Source: CAZAPG01 sp964486935
Lineage (GTDB): Bacteria; Chloroflexota; Anaerolineae; 4572-78; J111
Assembly: GCA_964486935.1 (NCBI GenBank)
Contig: CAZAPG010000035.1
Span: 13,807-77,806 of the forward strand
Length of the DNA stretch: 64,000 nt
Reading direction: 5' to 3'
Shown here: positions 33,246 through 42,094 of the stretch, piece by piece
How positions within the stretch are numbered: the stretch's first letter is position 1
How the letters are laid out: every line of letters begins with the position of its first letter
Translations under genes and position numbers: made by a program
Notes under the pieces: model-generated
Databases searched by the model: none
What the model was told of the DNA's origin: nothing
The model's input: the letters and a program-made list of their open reading frames with translations, nothing else

Positions 33246-35196
33246 CTCCACTGAGAATAGTGTTTACCTTGTGTAGTAATGTATCTGGGGTAAAGGGTTT
33301 TGAGATAACCTCTATTTTGGCATCAACAATACCGCGCCGGACAATGGCTTTGTTAGTGTAGCCCGACATGAAGAGCACTTTGAGGCCGGGGTGGATTGCT
33401 GTTAATTTTTTAGCCAAAACGTCGCCGCTCATTCTGGGCATGCTCAGGTCTGTAATGAGCAGGTCAATTTGTCTATCGGGCTGAACTTCAACCAGATTTA
33501 GCGCATCTTCGCCATCTCTGGCCGATAGCACGGTATGCCCCTGTTGGGTTAAAACCCTTACGGCCAATTCACGCACAACCGGCTCGTCTTCAACTAACAG
33601 AATGGTTTGGGAGCGAGAAGCTTGCCGGTCGATTTGCCGGCTGGATATGGGGTTTTCAACCGGTGTTTTTACAAAGCGCGGAAAATAGACCCTAAAAATT
33701 GTGCCGAGACCAGGTTCTGAATAAACCGAAATATGCCCGTTACTTTGTTTGACAATTCCAAAACAGGACGATAACCCCAGCCCGGTTCCCTGGTTTACTT
33801 CTTTGGTGGTAAAAAACGGCTCAAAAATATGGTTTTTCACCTCATCGGTCATGCCGATACCGGTATCGCTCACCGCCACCAGCACATAATCGCCGGGTTC
33901 AACATCGGGGTGCTGGCTAACGTATACCGAATCCAGAACAACATTGGCCGTTTCAATAGAGAGCGCGCCGCCGTTTGGCATGGCATCGCGGGCGTTAATG
34001 GCTAAATGAACCAGCACCTGTTCTATTTGGGCGGCGTCAACTTTTACCTGGTCTAAATTGGGGGCCAGCAATAGCTCCAGTTTAATAAAATTATCGGCGT
34101 CATTGAGCATTTCGTAAATTAATGGCTGTATATTCAAAATTAAATCATTAAGGTTGACCACGGTGGGATAGCTAAACTGATGACGCGTGAAAGCCAGCAA
34201 CTGCTGGGTGAGTCCTGCTGCCCGTTGCGCGCTTTTTTTAACAGTTTCCAAATCTTTGTAGGCGGGGTGGTCTGACGCCAGTGCAAACAGGGCCAGTTCG
34301 GTGTGGCCAATCAGGGCGGTGAGCACATTGTTAAAATTGTGGGCCACGCCTCCGGCCATCTGGGCCACGGCTTCCATTTTTTGGGCCTGCCGGAGTTTTT
34401 CTTCCAGTTTCTTTTGTTCGGTAATATCAAACATGACCCCATGCGAGTAAAGCGGTTTGCCGGCGTCATCTCTAATCAATTTGGTCTGGTTTCTAAACCA
34501 AACCACCCGCTCATCTTTGGACAGAACCCGATACTCCAGATTTAGCGACGCGCCCTGGCCGGCGTACAAATGTTCAGCTTCGGCCAGAACCCGCTCCCGG
34601 TCTTCGGGGTGAAGTTGCTCTACCAGGATATTGGGATTAGCCATCCACTCCTGGGGGGTAAAGCCCAAGAAGGTTTCTACCTGGGGGCTGATGTAAATAA
34701 CGCGGTTGCCTTCTTTTCTAAATTCAAGAATATAAGTGATAGCTGGCAATTGCTCAACCAGGGTGCGGTATTTTGCTTCGGCCTGGCGCAAGGCCGCTTC
34801 GGCCCGTTTGCGTTCGGTAATCTCTCTCATAACGCCTTGAATGGCCGGTTTGCCTTCAAATGTGGTTGGAATACCCACCACCTCCACATCAATAACTTTG
34901 CCATCAAGCCGAATAAGTTTTTCTTCAACCAACGGCAAAGATTCCAGACGTTCTAAAAATGTGGCTCGCCGCTGCTCCAGCAAACCCCTGGAGTCGGGGT
35001 GAACAAAATCAAAAGATGACATTCCTAAAATATCTTCGGGCTTGTTAGCGCCAAGCATTTGAGCCGCCGCCGGGTTAGCATAAACCAGTTTGTCTTCGCA
35101 GTGAACAACTACGCCATCGGGTAACAGTTCAATCAGCCGGCGAAGGGCGTTCAGCTCGGCAATCAATTGTGCTTTGGTTTTGGCTTGGTTATTCAT
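33235..35196 (-). CDS. hybrid histidine kinase: PAS-PAS-HisKA-HATPase-REC
   Basis: A 653-residue soluble kinase starting at the ATG at 35196 with GGAG seven bases upstream. PAS (about 5-130; ELNALRRLIELLPDGVVV), PAS (135-265; VIYISPQVETFLGFTPQEW), HisKA with His286 in AGGVAHNFNNVLTALIGH, HATPase (390-505; NQGTGLGLSSCFGIVKQ) and receiver with Asp583 in ITDLSMPRMSG. The HNFNN form is typical of cytoplasmic PAS-type hybrid kinases. It is transcribed divergently from the FtsX-like/TetR pair, with -35 boxes four bases apart, and overlaps the DUF218 gene. Confidence 0.93.
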   Translation of the reverse strand: MNNQAKTKAQLIAELNALRRLIELLPDGVVVHCEDKLVYANPAAAQMLGANKPEDILGMSSFDFVHPDSRGLLEQRRATFLERLESLPLVEEKLIRLDGKVIDVEVVGIPTTFEGKPAIQGVMREITERKRAEAALRQAEAKYRTLVEQLPAITYILEFRKEGNRVIYISPQVETFLGFTPQEWMANPNILVEQLHPEDRERVLAEAEHLYAGQGASLNLEYRVLSKDERVVWFRNQTKLIRDDAGKPLYSHGVMFDITEQKKLEEKLRQAQKMEAVAQMAGGVAHNFNNVLTALIGHTELALFALASDHPAYKDLETVKKSAQRAAGLTQQLLAFTRHQFSYPTVVNLNDLILNIQPLIYEMLNDADNFIKLELLLAPNLDQVKVDAAQIEQVLVHLAINARDAMPNGGALSIETANVVLDSVYVSQHPDVEPGDYVLVAVSDTGIGMTDEVKNHIFEPFFTTKEVNQGTGLGLSSCFGIVKQSNGHISVYSEPGLGTIFRVYFPRFVKTPVENPISSRQIDRQASRSQTILLVEDEPVVRELAVRVLTQQGHTVLSARDGEDALNLVEVQPDRQIDLLITDLSMPRMSGDVLAKKLTAIHPGLKVLFMSGYTNKAIVRRGIVDAKIEVISKPFTPDTLLHKVNTILSGDVD

Positions 35197-35216
35197 TCCC
35201 AATCTCCAATTGAAGT

Positions 35217-35245
35217 ATCATACCATTATCTCACTTTAGTGTCTA
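35217..35245 (-). promoter_or_regulatory. promoter of the PAS hybrid kinase
   Basis: On the minus strand TAGACA is followed after 17 bp by TATGAT. Its -35 end lies 4 bases from the -35 box of the divergent promoter at 35249-35277. Confidence 0.5.
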
Positions 35246-35248
35246 TGA

Positions 35249-35277
35249 TTGACAATTTAATTAATTTTTACTATAAT
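35249..35277 (+). promoter_or_regulatory. consensus promoter of the FtsX-like/TetR operon
   Basis: A perfect TTGACA is followed after exactly 17 bp by a perfect TATAAT. This strength fits a promoter held off by a repressor. Confidence 0.8.
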
Positions 35278-35310
35278 GAGTGTGTACTTATTTGAGTGAA
35301 TACACACTCA
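35277..35310. promoter_or_regulatory. TetR-type operator
   Basis: TGAGTGTGTA and TACACACTCA form an exact 10-bp inverted repeat with a 14-base centre. It begins at the last base of the -10 box and covers the transcription start. The tetR-like gene downstream is in the same operon, so autorepression is the simplest reading (inference). Confidence 0.7.
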
Positions 35311-35335
35311 ATTTTTGATAAAAAGGATGAGTTCA

Positions 35336-37741
35336 TTGACAACCGTTGGCGTTATTCGTTACAAAATATGGCACGATTTGTGGGAAAATAAAGGGCGTAC
35401 CCTGCGCGTCGTGATTATTATTGCCATTGGCGCGTTTGCTGTGGGCGCTACCATGGGCGGTAAGGAATTTATTTTAAAGGACCTGGCCCGAACCTGGCAG
35501 GTTTCTAGCCCGGCCACTATTGGCCTGTCGGTTGACCCCCCAGTAAATGATGCTACCCTTCAGTCGCTGGAAAATTTGCAGGGTATAGAAACCGTGGTTG
35601 GTTGGCAACAAGAAACTATCAAATGGCGGCGTTCCCCCCGTGATTTATGGCAGCCGGCCTTGCTGGTAGCCGTTGATGACTACCAAGAACAGCCCCTCAG
35701 AAAAATAGTGTTAGACCAGGGCGACTGGCCTCAGCGCAAAATGATGGGCGTTCAGCGAGGCAGGGAGTTGGATGTTGCCGATGAGATTATTTTGGAAATT
35801 AAGGCCAAAGAATATCAAGTTGAACTAAACGGCGTGTTGTATAACGCCGCCCACCCGCCCCCATTTGTAGTGCCGGAACCCATGTTTTTTACCACTCGCG
35901 AGCGGTTCAAACAACTAACCGGCGAGTCTCGCTACAGCTTGGTGTTGGCTACCATTCCCAACTATAGCCCGGAGCGGGTAAAAGCCGCGGCCGATTTGAT
36001 ACAGCAAGAGCTGGAGAAGCAAGATATTACTGTAAGTCCGGCCATCCCCGCGCCTGGCGGATTTAAAACACGCACCAGCCACCCCGACCGCTTTATTGTT
36101 CAGGATGCGTTGGATGGGGTCTTTTTAATGCTGACAGTTATGGCGGTGGCAACGCTGTTATTGGGGTTGTTTTTAGTCTACAATACTATCAACGCCATTA
36201 TTAGCCAGCAGGTTAACCAAATTGGCATTATGAAGGCCATTGGCGCCAAATTTAGCCGAATTCTGTTGATTTACTTTAGCACCGTTCTGGTTTATGCGCT
36301 GTTAGCCCTGCTCATTGCGGTTCCTCTGGGGGCGTTGGGCGCCCATGGCCTGCGGATAGCCATGATTAGCCGGATTAAAATGATTCCCGGCCCGTTTGAA
36401 ATTTCTACTACTGCCGTTACGGTACAGGCGGCCATCGCGCTGCTCTCGCCGCTGGTTATCGCCATTATTCCTATTATTTCCGGGGCAAAAATTACCGTCC
36501 GCGAGGCCGTAAGCACTTACGGCTTGGGCAGCGCTTCGAGCGTATTTGATCGGTTTTTGGCCCAGGTGCGTTTTATTCCGCGGATAATGGCGCTGGTGCT
36601 GGTCAATACATTTCGCAACAAAAAACGGGTCATCCTTACCGAGTTTACGCTGATTGGGGCCGGCGTTATTTTTATGATGGTCATGAGTACCCGGCTTTCG
36701 CTGTTGTATACCTTTTCTGATGTGCTGTTTGATATTTTTAATGTCAATGTTATGTTAGACTTGAAAAAAGAGGAACGCATTAAAGAGATTGAAACCTTAA
36801 GCCTGACCTACCCGGAAGTTAAAGCCATAGAGGTGTGGGGCACGGCCAAAGGCGCGGCGCGGCTAAAAGGTCAGCCGGAATCAAACGAAGATAGCGAAAT
36901 TAATTTACGCGGCCTGCCACTGCCCACCGATATGTACCGGCCTCAACTGCGGGCCGGCCGCTGGTTAAAGCCGCAAGATGGTTATGCCATTGTGCTTAAC
37001 CAGGCCCTGGCCGCCGAGATGGGCGCGCAGGTAGGCGATTGGATTACCATTGACGTACCCGCCAAAGGGGAGTCAGACTGGCAGGTGGTGGGGCTGGTAT
37101 TTGAGCCGCTTGACCAGGAAGCGGCGATGTTGCCGCGCACCACGCTACTCCGAGAAATTGGACAGGTGGGACGCGGCAAAGCCATTAGAGTTCAAACCTG
37201 GCATCAGGATGCCGGCAGCGAACTGCAAACCTCTATTGCTTTGCGAGAGTTGTACGAGTTACGCGGGTATGAGGTTATTGCCAGCACAATGGATACCACT
37301 CACCGGGTTACAGCCCAACGCGTTGAGCAGATGTCTATTTTGATTGCGTTGTTGAGCGCTATGGCGGTGATGATTGCCATTGTTGGCTCGGTGGCGTTGA
37401 GCGGTACGCTGGCCATTAACGTAATGGAGCGCACCCGAGAAATTGGCGTAATGCGGGCCATTGGCGCCTCGGCTATGGCGGTGGCGGGCCAGTTTGTGGG
37501 CGAAGGGTTGATTTTGGGCTGGTTGAGCTGGCTGCTGGCTATTCCGCTGAGTATTCCGGTGGGCAAACTGGTTATCAACCTGCTCTCAACGTTGATGAAT
37601 ATTGAGCTGATTTACCGGTTTTCCAATCAAGGGGTTGGGTACTGGTTTGTCATAATTACAATTTTAGCTATCATTGCCAGTTGGTTTCCCGCGCAAAAAG
37701 CCGCCCAAACCAGCGTGCGAGAGAGCCTGGCTTACGTTTAA
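35336..37741 (+). CDS. FtsX-like ABC permease (duplicated MacB/FtsX type), no ATPase partner
   Basis: An 801-residue integral membrane protein with a doubled architecture: helix 1 (about 20-40), external MacB_PCD-like domain, FtsX block of three helices (about 265-385), helix 5 (about 430-450), second external domain and second FtsX block (about 665-795; GTLAINVMERTREIGVMRAI). This is the build of LolCE/MacB-like exporters or mechanotransducers. No ATPase gene lies next to it. I place the start at TTG 35336, eight bases after AAGGA; an ATG at 35327 directly abuts the site and is the alternative. Cotranscribed with a TetR gene 23 bases on. Confidence 0.88.
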   Translation: MTTVGVIRYKIWHDLWENKGRTLRVVIIIAIGAFAVGATMGGKEFILKDLARTWQVSSPATIGLSVDPPVNDATLQSLENLQGIETVVGWQQETIKWRRSPRDLWQPALLVAVDDYQEQPLRKIVLDQGDWPQRKMMGVQRGRELDVADEIILEIKAKEYQVELNGVLYNAAHPPPFVVPEPMFFTTRERFKQLTGESRYSLVLATIPNYSPERVKAAADLIQQELEKQDITVSPAIPAPGGFKTRTSHPDRFIVQDALDGVFLMLTVMAVATLLLGLFLVYNTINAIISQQVNQIGIMKAIGAKFSRILLIYFSTVLVYALLALLIAVPLGALGAHGLRIAMISRIKMIPGPFEISTTAVTVQAAIALLSPLVIAIIPIISGAKITVREAVSTYGLGSASSVFDRFLAQVRFIPRIMALVLVNTFRNKKRVILTEFTLIGAGVIFMMVMSTRLSLLYTFSDVLFDIFNVNVMLDLKKEERIKEIETLSLTYPEVKAIEVWGTAKGAARLKGQPESNEDSEINLRGLPLPTDMYRPQLRAGRWLKPQDGYAIVLNQALAAEMGAQVGDWITIDVPAKGESDWQVVGLVFEPLDQEAAMLPRTTLLREIGQVGRGKAIRVQTWHQDAGSELQTSIALRELYELRGYEVIASTMDTTHRVTAQRVEQMSILIALLSAMAVMIAIVGSVALSGTLAINVMERTREIGVMRAIGASAMAVAGQFVGEGLILGWLSWLLAIPLSIPVGKLVINLLSTLMNIELIYRFSNQGVGYWFVIITILAIIASWFPAQKAAQTSVRESLAYV

Positions 37742-37764
37742 TATTATTGACAAGGATACCAAAG

Positions 37765-38388
37765 ATGTCAGACCCAAACGCAGAGTTTAAAGAGCAAATG
37801 ACCGAGGCGCGGCGCACCCAAATTTTAATGGGCGCTGCCCAGGTGTTTTCACAAAAAGGCTATCACAAAGCAACCACCAAAGAAGTGGCCCAGGCTGCCG
37901 GCGTATCAGAAGGCACTATTTACAACTACTTTAACAGCAAGCGAGACCTGCTGGTAGCAATGGTAGAGCTTTTTGCCACAACCTCCTTTAAAGATATTGT
38001 GCTGGACCACCCCCCCGATGACCCCAGGATTTTTCTCAAAAAAATATTGCACGACCGCTATCAGCTGATTCAAGCGCGCGGCCACATTATTACGCCGCTC
38101 ATCGCCGAAATTTTTTCCGACACCGATTTACGCCAGGCTGTTTACAACCAGATACTCAAACCCGTGGCTGCCCTGGTAGAACAATACTTGCAAAAGCAGA
38201 TGGAAGCCGGCCATCTCCGTCGCTTCAATCCGGTGATTGTTACCAGGGCCATCATTGGCACCATCGTTCTGAACACTGCCTTCAAGCAGACCGGGCTGGA
38301 CTCTCGCTACCGCGACATTTCAGCCGAGGCCATGATTGACGAGATTGTCTCATTATTTTTTGATGGGCTTTTGACTTCCGACAACTAA
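37765..38388 (+). CDS. TetR family transcriptional regulator
   Basis: A 207-residue TetR repressor. The N-terminal helix-turn-helix is clear (RRTQILMGAAQVFSQKGYHK, then ATTKEVAQAAGVSEGTIYNY and FNSKRDLLVAMVELF). The C-terminal ligand domain is all-helical with a TetR_C-type end. The ATG at 37765 lies seven bases after AAGGAT; an in-frame upstream start lies within the permease gene. It follows the FtsX-like permease, and an operator-like repeat sits on the operon promoter. The ligand may be a compound or stress handled by the permease (inference). Confidence 0.93.
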   Translation: MSDPNAEFKEQMTEARRTQILMGAAQVFSQKGYHKATTKEVAQAAGVSEGTIYNYFNSKRDLLVAMVELFATTSFKDIVLDHPPDDPRIFLKKILHDRYQLIQARGHIITPLIAEIFSDTDLRQAVYNQILKPVAALVEQYLQKQMEAGHLRRFNPVIVTRAIIGTIVLNTAFKQTGLDSRYRDISAEAMIDEIVSLFFDGLLTSDN

Positions 38389-38447
38389 CACAATTAACCC
38401 AAAAAATGTTATAATATGACCAGTTGCATCAAGGGGCTGCTCATTGA

Positions 38448-38555
38448 TAACTTCGCAATTTCTAAATTGTATTTGTAATTAGTAAGCAGTAATTGCCAGT
38501 ATCTAATACCCAAAGGGCGCTTCGTTACCAATTAGCCATTCAATGCGCGAAGTTA
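38448..38555. repeat. long-range inverted repeat in the leader of the binding-protein gene
   Basis: TAACTTCGC at 38448-38456 is mirrored exactly by GCGAAGTTA at 38547-38555, and a nearer GCTTCG (about 38519-38524) can pair with the same right arm. Alternative pairings in the 5' leader are possible. A TATAAT at 38410-38415 may be the -10 box; no convincing -35 is seen. Confidence 0.35.
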
Positions 38556-38587
38556 TTTGCAGACAATTTCAAAGGAGACACCGGCCC

Positions 38588-40024
38588 ATGAGGTCAAAAA
38601 TTACCTGCATTGTTGCGCTGTTGGCTGTAATTATGGCGATGATACCCCCGGCCGCCAACGCCCAGGAAGCGGAAGAAAGCGCAGAACTCTCGCCCGATGA
38701 AATTGTTTGCAATCTGGATGTCATAGTTCAGCGGGACGATTGGCTCTCAAAACTGGCCGATAAATTTTACGGCGACGTGCTGGCCTATCCGGCCATTTTT
38801 GAAGCCACCAACCTCAAAGCCACTCAAGACCCCAGCTACGCCGTTATTGAAGATGAAGACCTGATTGAGCCGGGCTGGAAATTATGTATTGTTGGCCTTG
38901 AAACCGCCGAAGCGATACTGGGCTTTGAACTGGAAAACGCGCCTCTGGCCGATACTACCCCTGTAAATTTAACCGGCGCTATCAATGTGGGCGCTGCTCA
39001 CGCCCTCAGCGGTCCCTATGCTTCTATCGGACAATCTATTCGCAACGGTATTGATTTGGCTGCCCAGGAAATCAACAACGGTATATTTTTGGGCGGCGGC
39101 ATCATCCAAATTATTTGGGAAGATACCGCCGGAGACAAAGAGCAGGCCAGGGCCGTGTTCAACAAACTTATTAACGATGACCAGGTTGTGGCTATTTTGG
39201 GGCCAACCCTGTCCCGGTCGGCGTTTGCGGCTGTTCCTCTGGCGCAGGCTGCCGGCATCCCCGTGATAGGCAGCGCTAACACGGCAGATGGCGTTACCGA
39301 TATTGGCGATTTTGTGTTTCGCACCAATTTGCCGGAAAACGTTATTATCTCAAATACGGTGCAGCAGGCCAAAACCGCGTTTGACCTGCAAAGCGTGGTC
39401 ATGCTTCAGGATGTCAGCAACCCTTTTACCCAATCAAGCCACCAGACCTTTGAGCAAGCTCTGCAAGCGCAACAGATTGAAATTTTGGCAACCTATAATC
39501 TGGTTGGCGGCGATACCGAATTTTCGGGTCAATTGGCCGAAATTCAAACCCTACAACCCGATGCCATTATCCTGAATCTGCTCCCGGCAGAGGCGGTTGA
39601 ATTTATTCGGCAAGCGCGGCAGCTTGGTCTTCCAGAGGATATTCGCTTTATTGCCGGCGATAGTGTAAATACGCCCGCCTTTTTTGCGCTGGGTGGAGAA
39701 ACCGTCAACGGTACAATTGTGGGCGCTGCCTGGAATGTCAACGAAAATTCCGGCAATAACAGAAAATTTGTCAATGATTATCAGGCTGCCTATGGCGCTG
39801 CGCCTAATCAGTTGGCGGCTCAGGGTTACAGCGCCGTGTGGGCCTTGGCTGCCGCCCTACGCAGCGCCGATTCAACCGACCCTGCCGTAATACGCGAGGC
39901 TCTGGATGCCATCGATTTAATCGACTCACCCATGGGTCTGTTCACTTTTAACGATGACCGTATGCCAGACCATCTGCCGGTAGTGCAAATAGCCCAGAAT
40001 GGAAGTTTTGTGTTGCTGCCATAA
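38588..40024 (+). CDS. LysM-like / branched-chain amino acid type binding protein fusion
   Basis: 478 residues. From the ATG at 38588 (AAAGGAG 11 bases upstream) there is a cleavable signal peptide ending PPAANAQ. Residues about 38-105 look like a LysM-type module (VIVQRDDWLSKLADKFYGD, then YPAIFEATN and LIEPGWKLCIV), and about 120-478 is a type I periplasmic binding fold of the LivJ/Peripla_BP_6 family (INVGAAHALSGPYASIGQSI, AILGPTLSRSAFAAVPLAQA). No Liv permease or ATPase genes follow. LysM would hold it to cell-wall glycan (inference). Confidence 0.85.
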   Translation: MRSKITCIVALLAVIMAMIPPAANAQEAEESAELSPDEIVCNLDVIVQRDDWLSKLADKFYGDVLAYPAIFEATNLKATQDPSYAVIEDEDLIEPGWKLCIVGLETAEAILGFELENAPLADTTPVNLTGAINVGAAHALSGPYASIGQSIRNGIDLAAQEINNGIFLGGGIIQIIWEDTAGDKEQARAVFNKLINDDQVVAILGPTLSRSAFAAVPLAQAAGIPVIGSANTADGVTDIGDFVFRTNLPENVIISNTVQQAKTAFDLQSVVMLQDVSNPFTQSSHQTFEQALQAQQIEILATYNLVGGDTEFSGQLAEIQTLQPDAIILNLLPAEAVEFIRQARQLGLPEDIRFIAGDSVNTPAFFALGGETVNGTIVGAAWNVNENSGNNRKFVNDYQAAYGAAPNQLAAQGYSAVWALAAALRSADSTDPAVIREALDAIDLIDSPMGLFTFNDDRMPDHLPVVQIAQNGSFVLLP

Positions 40025-40045
40025 CCTGCCGGTACCCTGCTCCTA

Positions 40046-40074
40046 TTGTGTTAACCTCATTATGGGTTTATTCT
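40046..40074 (+). promoter_or_regulatory. possible promoter of the Flp-type pilin gene
   Basis: TTGTGT is followed after 17 bp by TATTCT, about 45 bases before the start codon. Confidence 0.35.
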
Positions 40075-40116
40075 TGAGATTGGGGTTATATATTTAATAG
40101 AAAGGAGGGTTAGCCA

Positions 40117-40263
40117 ATGTTATTTCTTCCTCGTGAAGAAGGGCAGGGATTGGTAGAGTACGCTCTAATCCTGGTGCTGGTTGCAATTGTGGTTATTGCA
40201 ATCTTGCTGTTGTTAGGCCCAATTGTTGGTAACGTATTTAGCAACCTTGTTGCCAACCTGTAA
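40117..40263 (+). CDS. Flp/Fap-type pilin, 48 residues
   Basis: A short class IVb (Tad) pilin. The sequence is MLFLPREEGQ then GLVEYALILVLVAIVVIAIL and LLLGPIVGNVFSNLVANL. After Gly9 the Glu is at +5 and Tyr at +6 of the mature chain, as required of Flp pilins cleaved by a TadV-like peptidase. AAAGGAGGG lies seven bases before ATG and an intrinsic terminator follows the gene. No tad or cpa assembly genes are in the window, so the machinery must be elsewhere or this is an orphan. Confidence 0.88.
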   Translation: MLFLPREEGQGLVEYALILVLVAIVVIAILLLLGPIVGNVFSNLVANL

Positions 40264-40306
40264 CGCTATTTTATTTATTCAGTCTCAGTAATTTTTATTT
40301 TTATTC

Positions 40307-40337
40307 AAAACCCCCGCCAAATCGGCGGGGGTTTTTT
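40307..40337. terminator. bidirectional intrinsic terminator after the pilin gene
   Basis: CCCCCGCC/GGCGGGGG with a 5-base loop, A4 before and T6 after. It serves the pilin gene on the plus strand and the converging Pro/Thr-rich gene on the minus strand, whose stop codon overlaps its end. Confidence 0.9.
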
Positions 40338-42084
40338 ATTCCTCAAAGGGGATAACTTGTTGCGTTAAATACCGGGGATAGTAGGCAAAGATTACTTCAA
40401 ACGCGGCTTGCTCGCCAGGGAGAAGGGTGGGGGGATTAACATAGGTAAACCCTACATTGATAACCCCATTATCCCGCCCATAGATTACCGCTACCACTTT
40501 TGTGCGGTTAGATATGGTGCTGCCAACATTCTCGATAATGCCGGTTATATGAAAAAATCCGGTATCATCCTCGTAGCGCCTTACATTAACCACCGCAAGC
40601 TGCGCGGTTTGTTTGGCCGCTACCGGGCGAGCCACCGCCCGAATACTGTATGAGGCAAAGCCCGACGGGCGCGTTAATGAAATTAGAAAAGGCGACTTTT
40701 CACCAGGGGGAATTGTTTTTAGCAAGGTCTCGCCGTTGGCTGCGCCAATTACCGCCCCGGCTGCATCGTAAAAAGTAACGGTAATATCTGTTTGGCCTGC
40801 ATTAAGGTTAGAATCATTGCGTACCTCACCGGCGATGACCAGCGTGTTGAACTCGTCGGTGTAGCTGTTATCGCTTACCAAACCTAACAGTAACGCATCC
40901 GCCGGCAGGGCGGTAGGGATGGCTATGACGCTGGCCGCAGAAACTTCGACCTGAGAGAGGGTGGCATGGTCGGGGCTAATTCGCGTGGCAAATGTGTCGG
41001 CTAATACCTGGGCAACCACAACCTCTTGGCCGGTGTCTGTCTGGGTTAGCCGGTAATTGTAAGTTATTCCGGGCCGTAAAAACCTGTCGATAAAGGTAGG
41101 TTGGGTTGTTTTGGCTTTGTAAACGTATACGCCGTAGCCACTGCCCATATCGCTGTAAATTTTATATTGTTGGGTTTGCCCGCTGGAGTTCCAGCTTAGG
41201 GCTATACTTTTGTTGGTCAGCGGAACGGCATCAACTAAATTATGAGGGTTGGCCGCAACCTGCCCGGATCGCTCAAGTGGGGGGGACTCGTTATCAGGAC
41301 CGTTACCAGAGAATAGGGTTGATGCTACCGCGGCAACGGCTTCTTCTGCCGCAGCCGGGGCGGCGGTTGGTTGACGTGTCGGCGTGAAGCTGGGCGTGGG
41401 GGTTGCGGTAGGTGCAGGCGTTTGAGTGTGGGTTGGGGTAGCAGAGGGGGTGTGAGAAGGAGTTCTTGTAGCTGTGAGCGTGGGTTGGGGTGTGTTAGTC
41501 GGCGTGCGGGTTGGCAGAGTGGTAGGTGTTGATGTTGGGGTAGGGGTATTTGTGGCGGTGCGGGTTGGCAGAGGTGTAGGTGTTAATGTTGAGGTTGGGG
41601 TGGATGAAGGCGTATGTGTGGGCGTTGGTGAAGGTAGGTGAGTGGGTGTGGGGGTTAAGGTTGAGGTAGATGTTGATGTGGGCGGCGGAGAGGGAGTGGA
41701 TGTAGGCGTGGCAACAGTGGGCGATGGCAACTGCGCTACAGCTACCAGTGTTGGCGTGGCCGCATTATCCTGTGAGCCTGGATAGTTGGCGATGGTTTCG
41801 GGCTGGTCGGGGGGTAGTACAGGCGGAATATTGACCGGCGGAATATGTTCAGGCTGCGGGGGTGTTGGTGTTGGTTGAATTTGGTGGGTTGGCACAACGG
41901 CGTCGAGTGGTAGAGCCGTGGCCGTGACCGCAACCTTGCTGGCAGCCGCCAAATTTGAGGGTGGTTGGGGGGATAGAGGAAAGGTGCGATTAAACAGAAA
42001 AAAAGCCAGCGTGCAAAATACAGCAACGTTAAGAACCAGCAAATAGCCCAAAAATACAAACTGCCAGGGCTTCCAATTTCCCAT
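40336..42084 (-). CDS. membrane-anchored Pro/Thr-rich protein with Fn3-like and FxLYD domains
   Basis: 582 residues. One transmembrane helix (about 10-30) is followed by a Pro/Thr/Ser-rich stalk (about 65-250; PTPTPT-type repeats), a fibronectin-III-like region (about 275-370; SIALSWNSSGQTQQYKIYSD, ITYNYRLTQTDTGQEVV) and two FxLYD-type beta domains (about 400-485 and 490-580; VIAGEVRNDSNLNAGQTDIT and ITGIIENVGSTISNRTKVVA). This is a cell-surface architecture; the stalk probably crosses the wall. No enzyme motif is seen. It lies 10 bases downstream of a second protein of the same build. Confidence 0.75.
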   Translation of the reverse strand: MGNWKPWQFVFLGYLLVLNVAVFCTLAFFLFNRTFPLSPQPPSNLAAASKVAVTATALPLDAVVPTHQIQPTPTPPQPEHIPPVNIPPVLPPDQPETIANYPGSQDNAATPTLVAVAQLPSPTVATPTSTPSPPPTSTSTSTLTPTPTHLPSPTPTHTPSSTPTSTLTPTPLPTRTATNTPTPTSTPTTLPTRTPTNTPQPTLTATRTPSHTPSATPTHTQTPAPTATPTPSFTPTRQPTAAPAAAEEAVAAVASTLFSGNGPDNESPPLERSGQVAANPHNLVDAVPLTNKSIALSWNSSGQTQQYKIYSDMGSGYGVYVYKAKTTQPTFIDRFLRPGITYNYRLTQTDTGQEVVVAQVLADTFATRISPDHATLSQVEVSAASVIAIPTALPADALLLGLVSDNSYTDEFNTLVIAGEVRNDSNLNAGQTDITVTFYDAAGAVIGAANGETLLKTIPPGEKSPFLISLTRPSGFASYSIRAVARPVAAKQTAQLAVVNVRRYEDDTGFFHITGIIENVGSTISNRTKVVAVIYGRDNGVINVGFTYVNPPTLLPGEQAAFEVIFAYYPRYLTQQVIPFEE

Positions 42085-42094
42085 TTCTCTTTCT

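Noticed and set aside
41383..41700. Dense short repeats that look like a CRISPR or tandem array
   Set aside because: They are codons of the Pro/Thr-rich stalk with irregular spacing; there are no uniform spacers or direct repeats.
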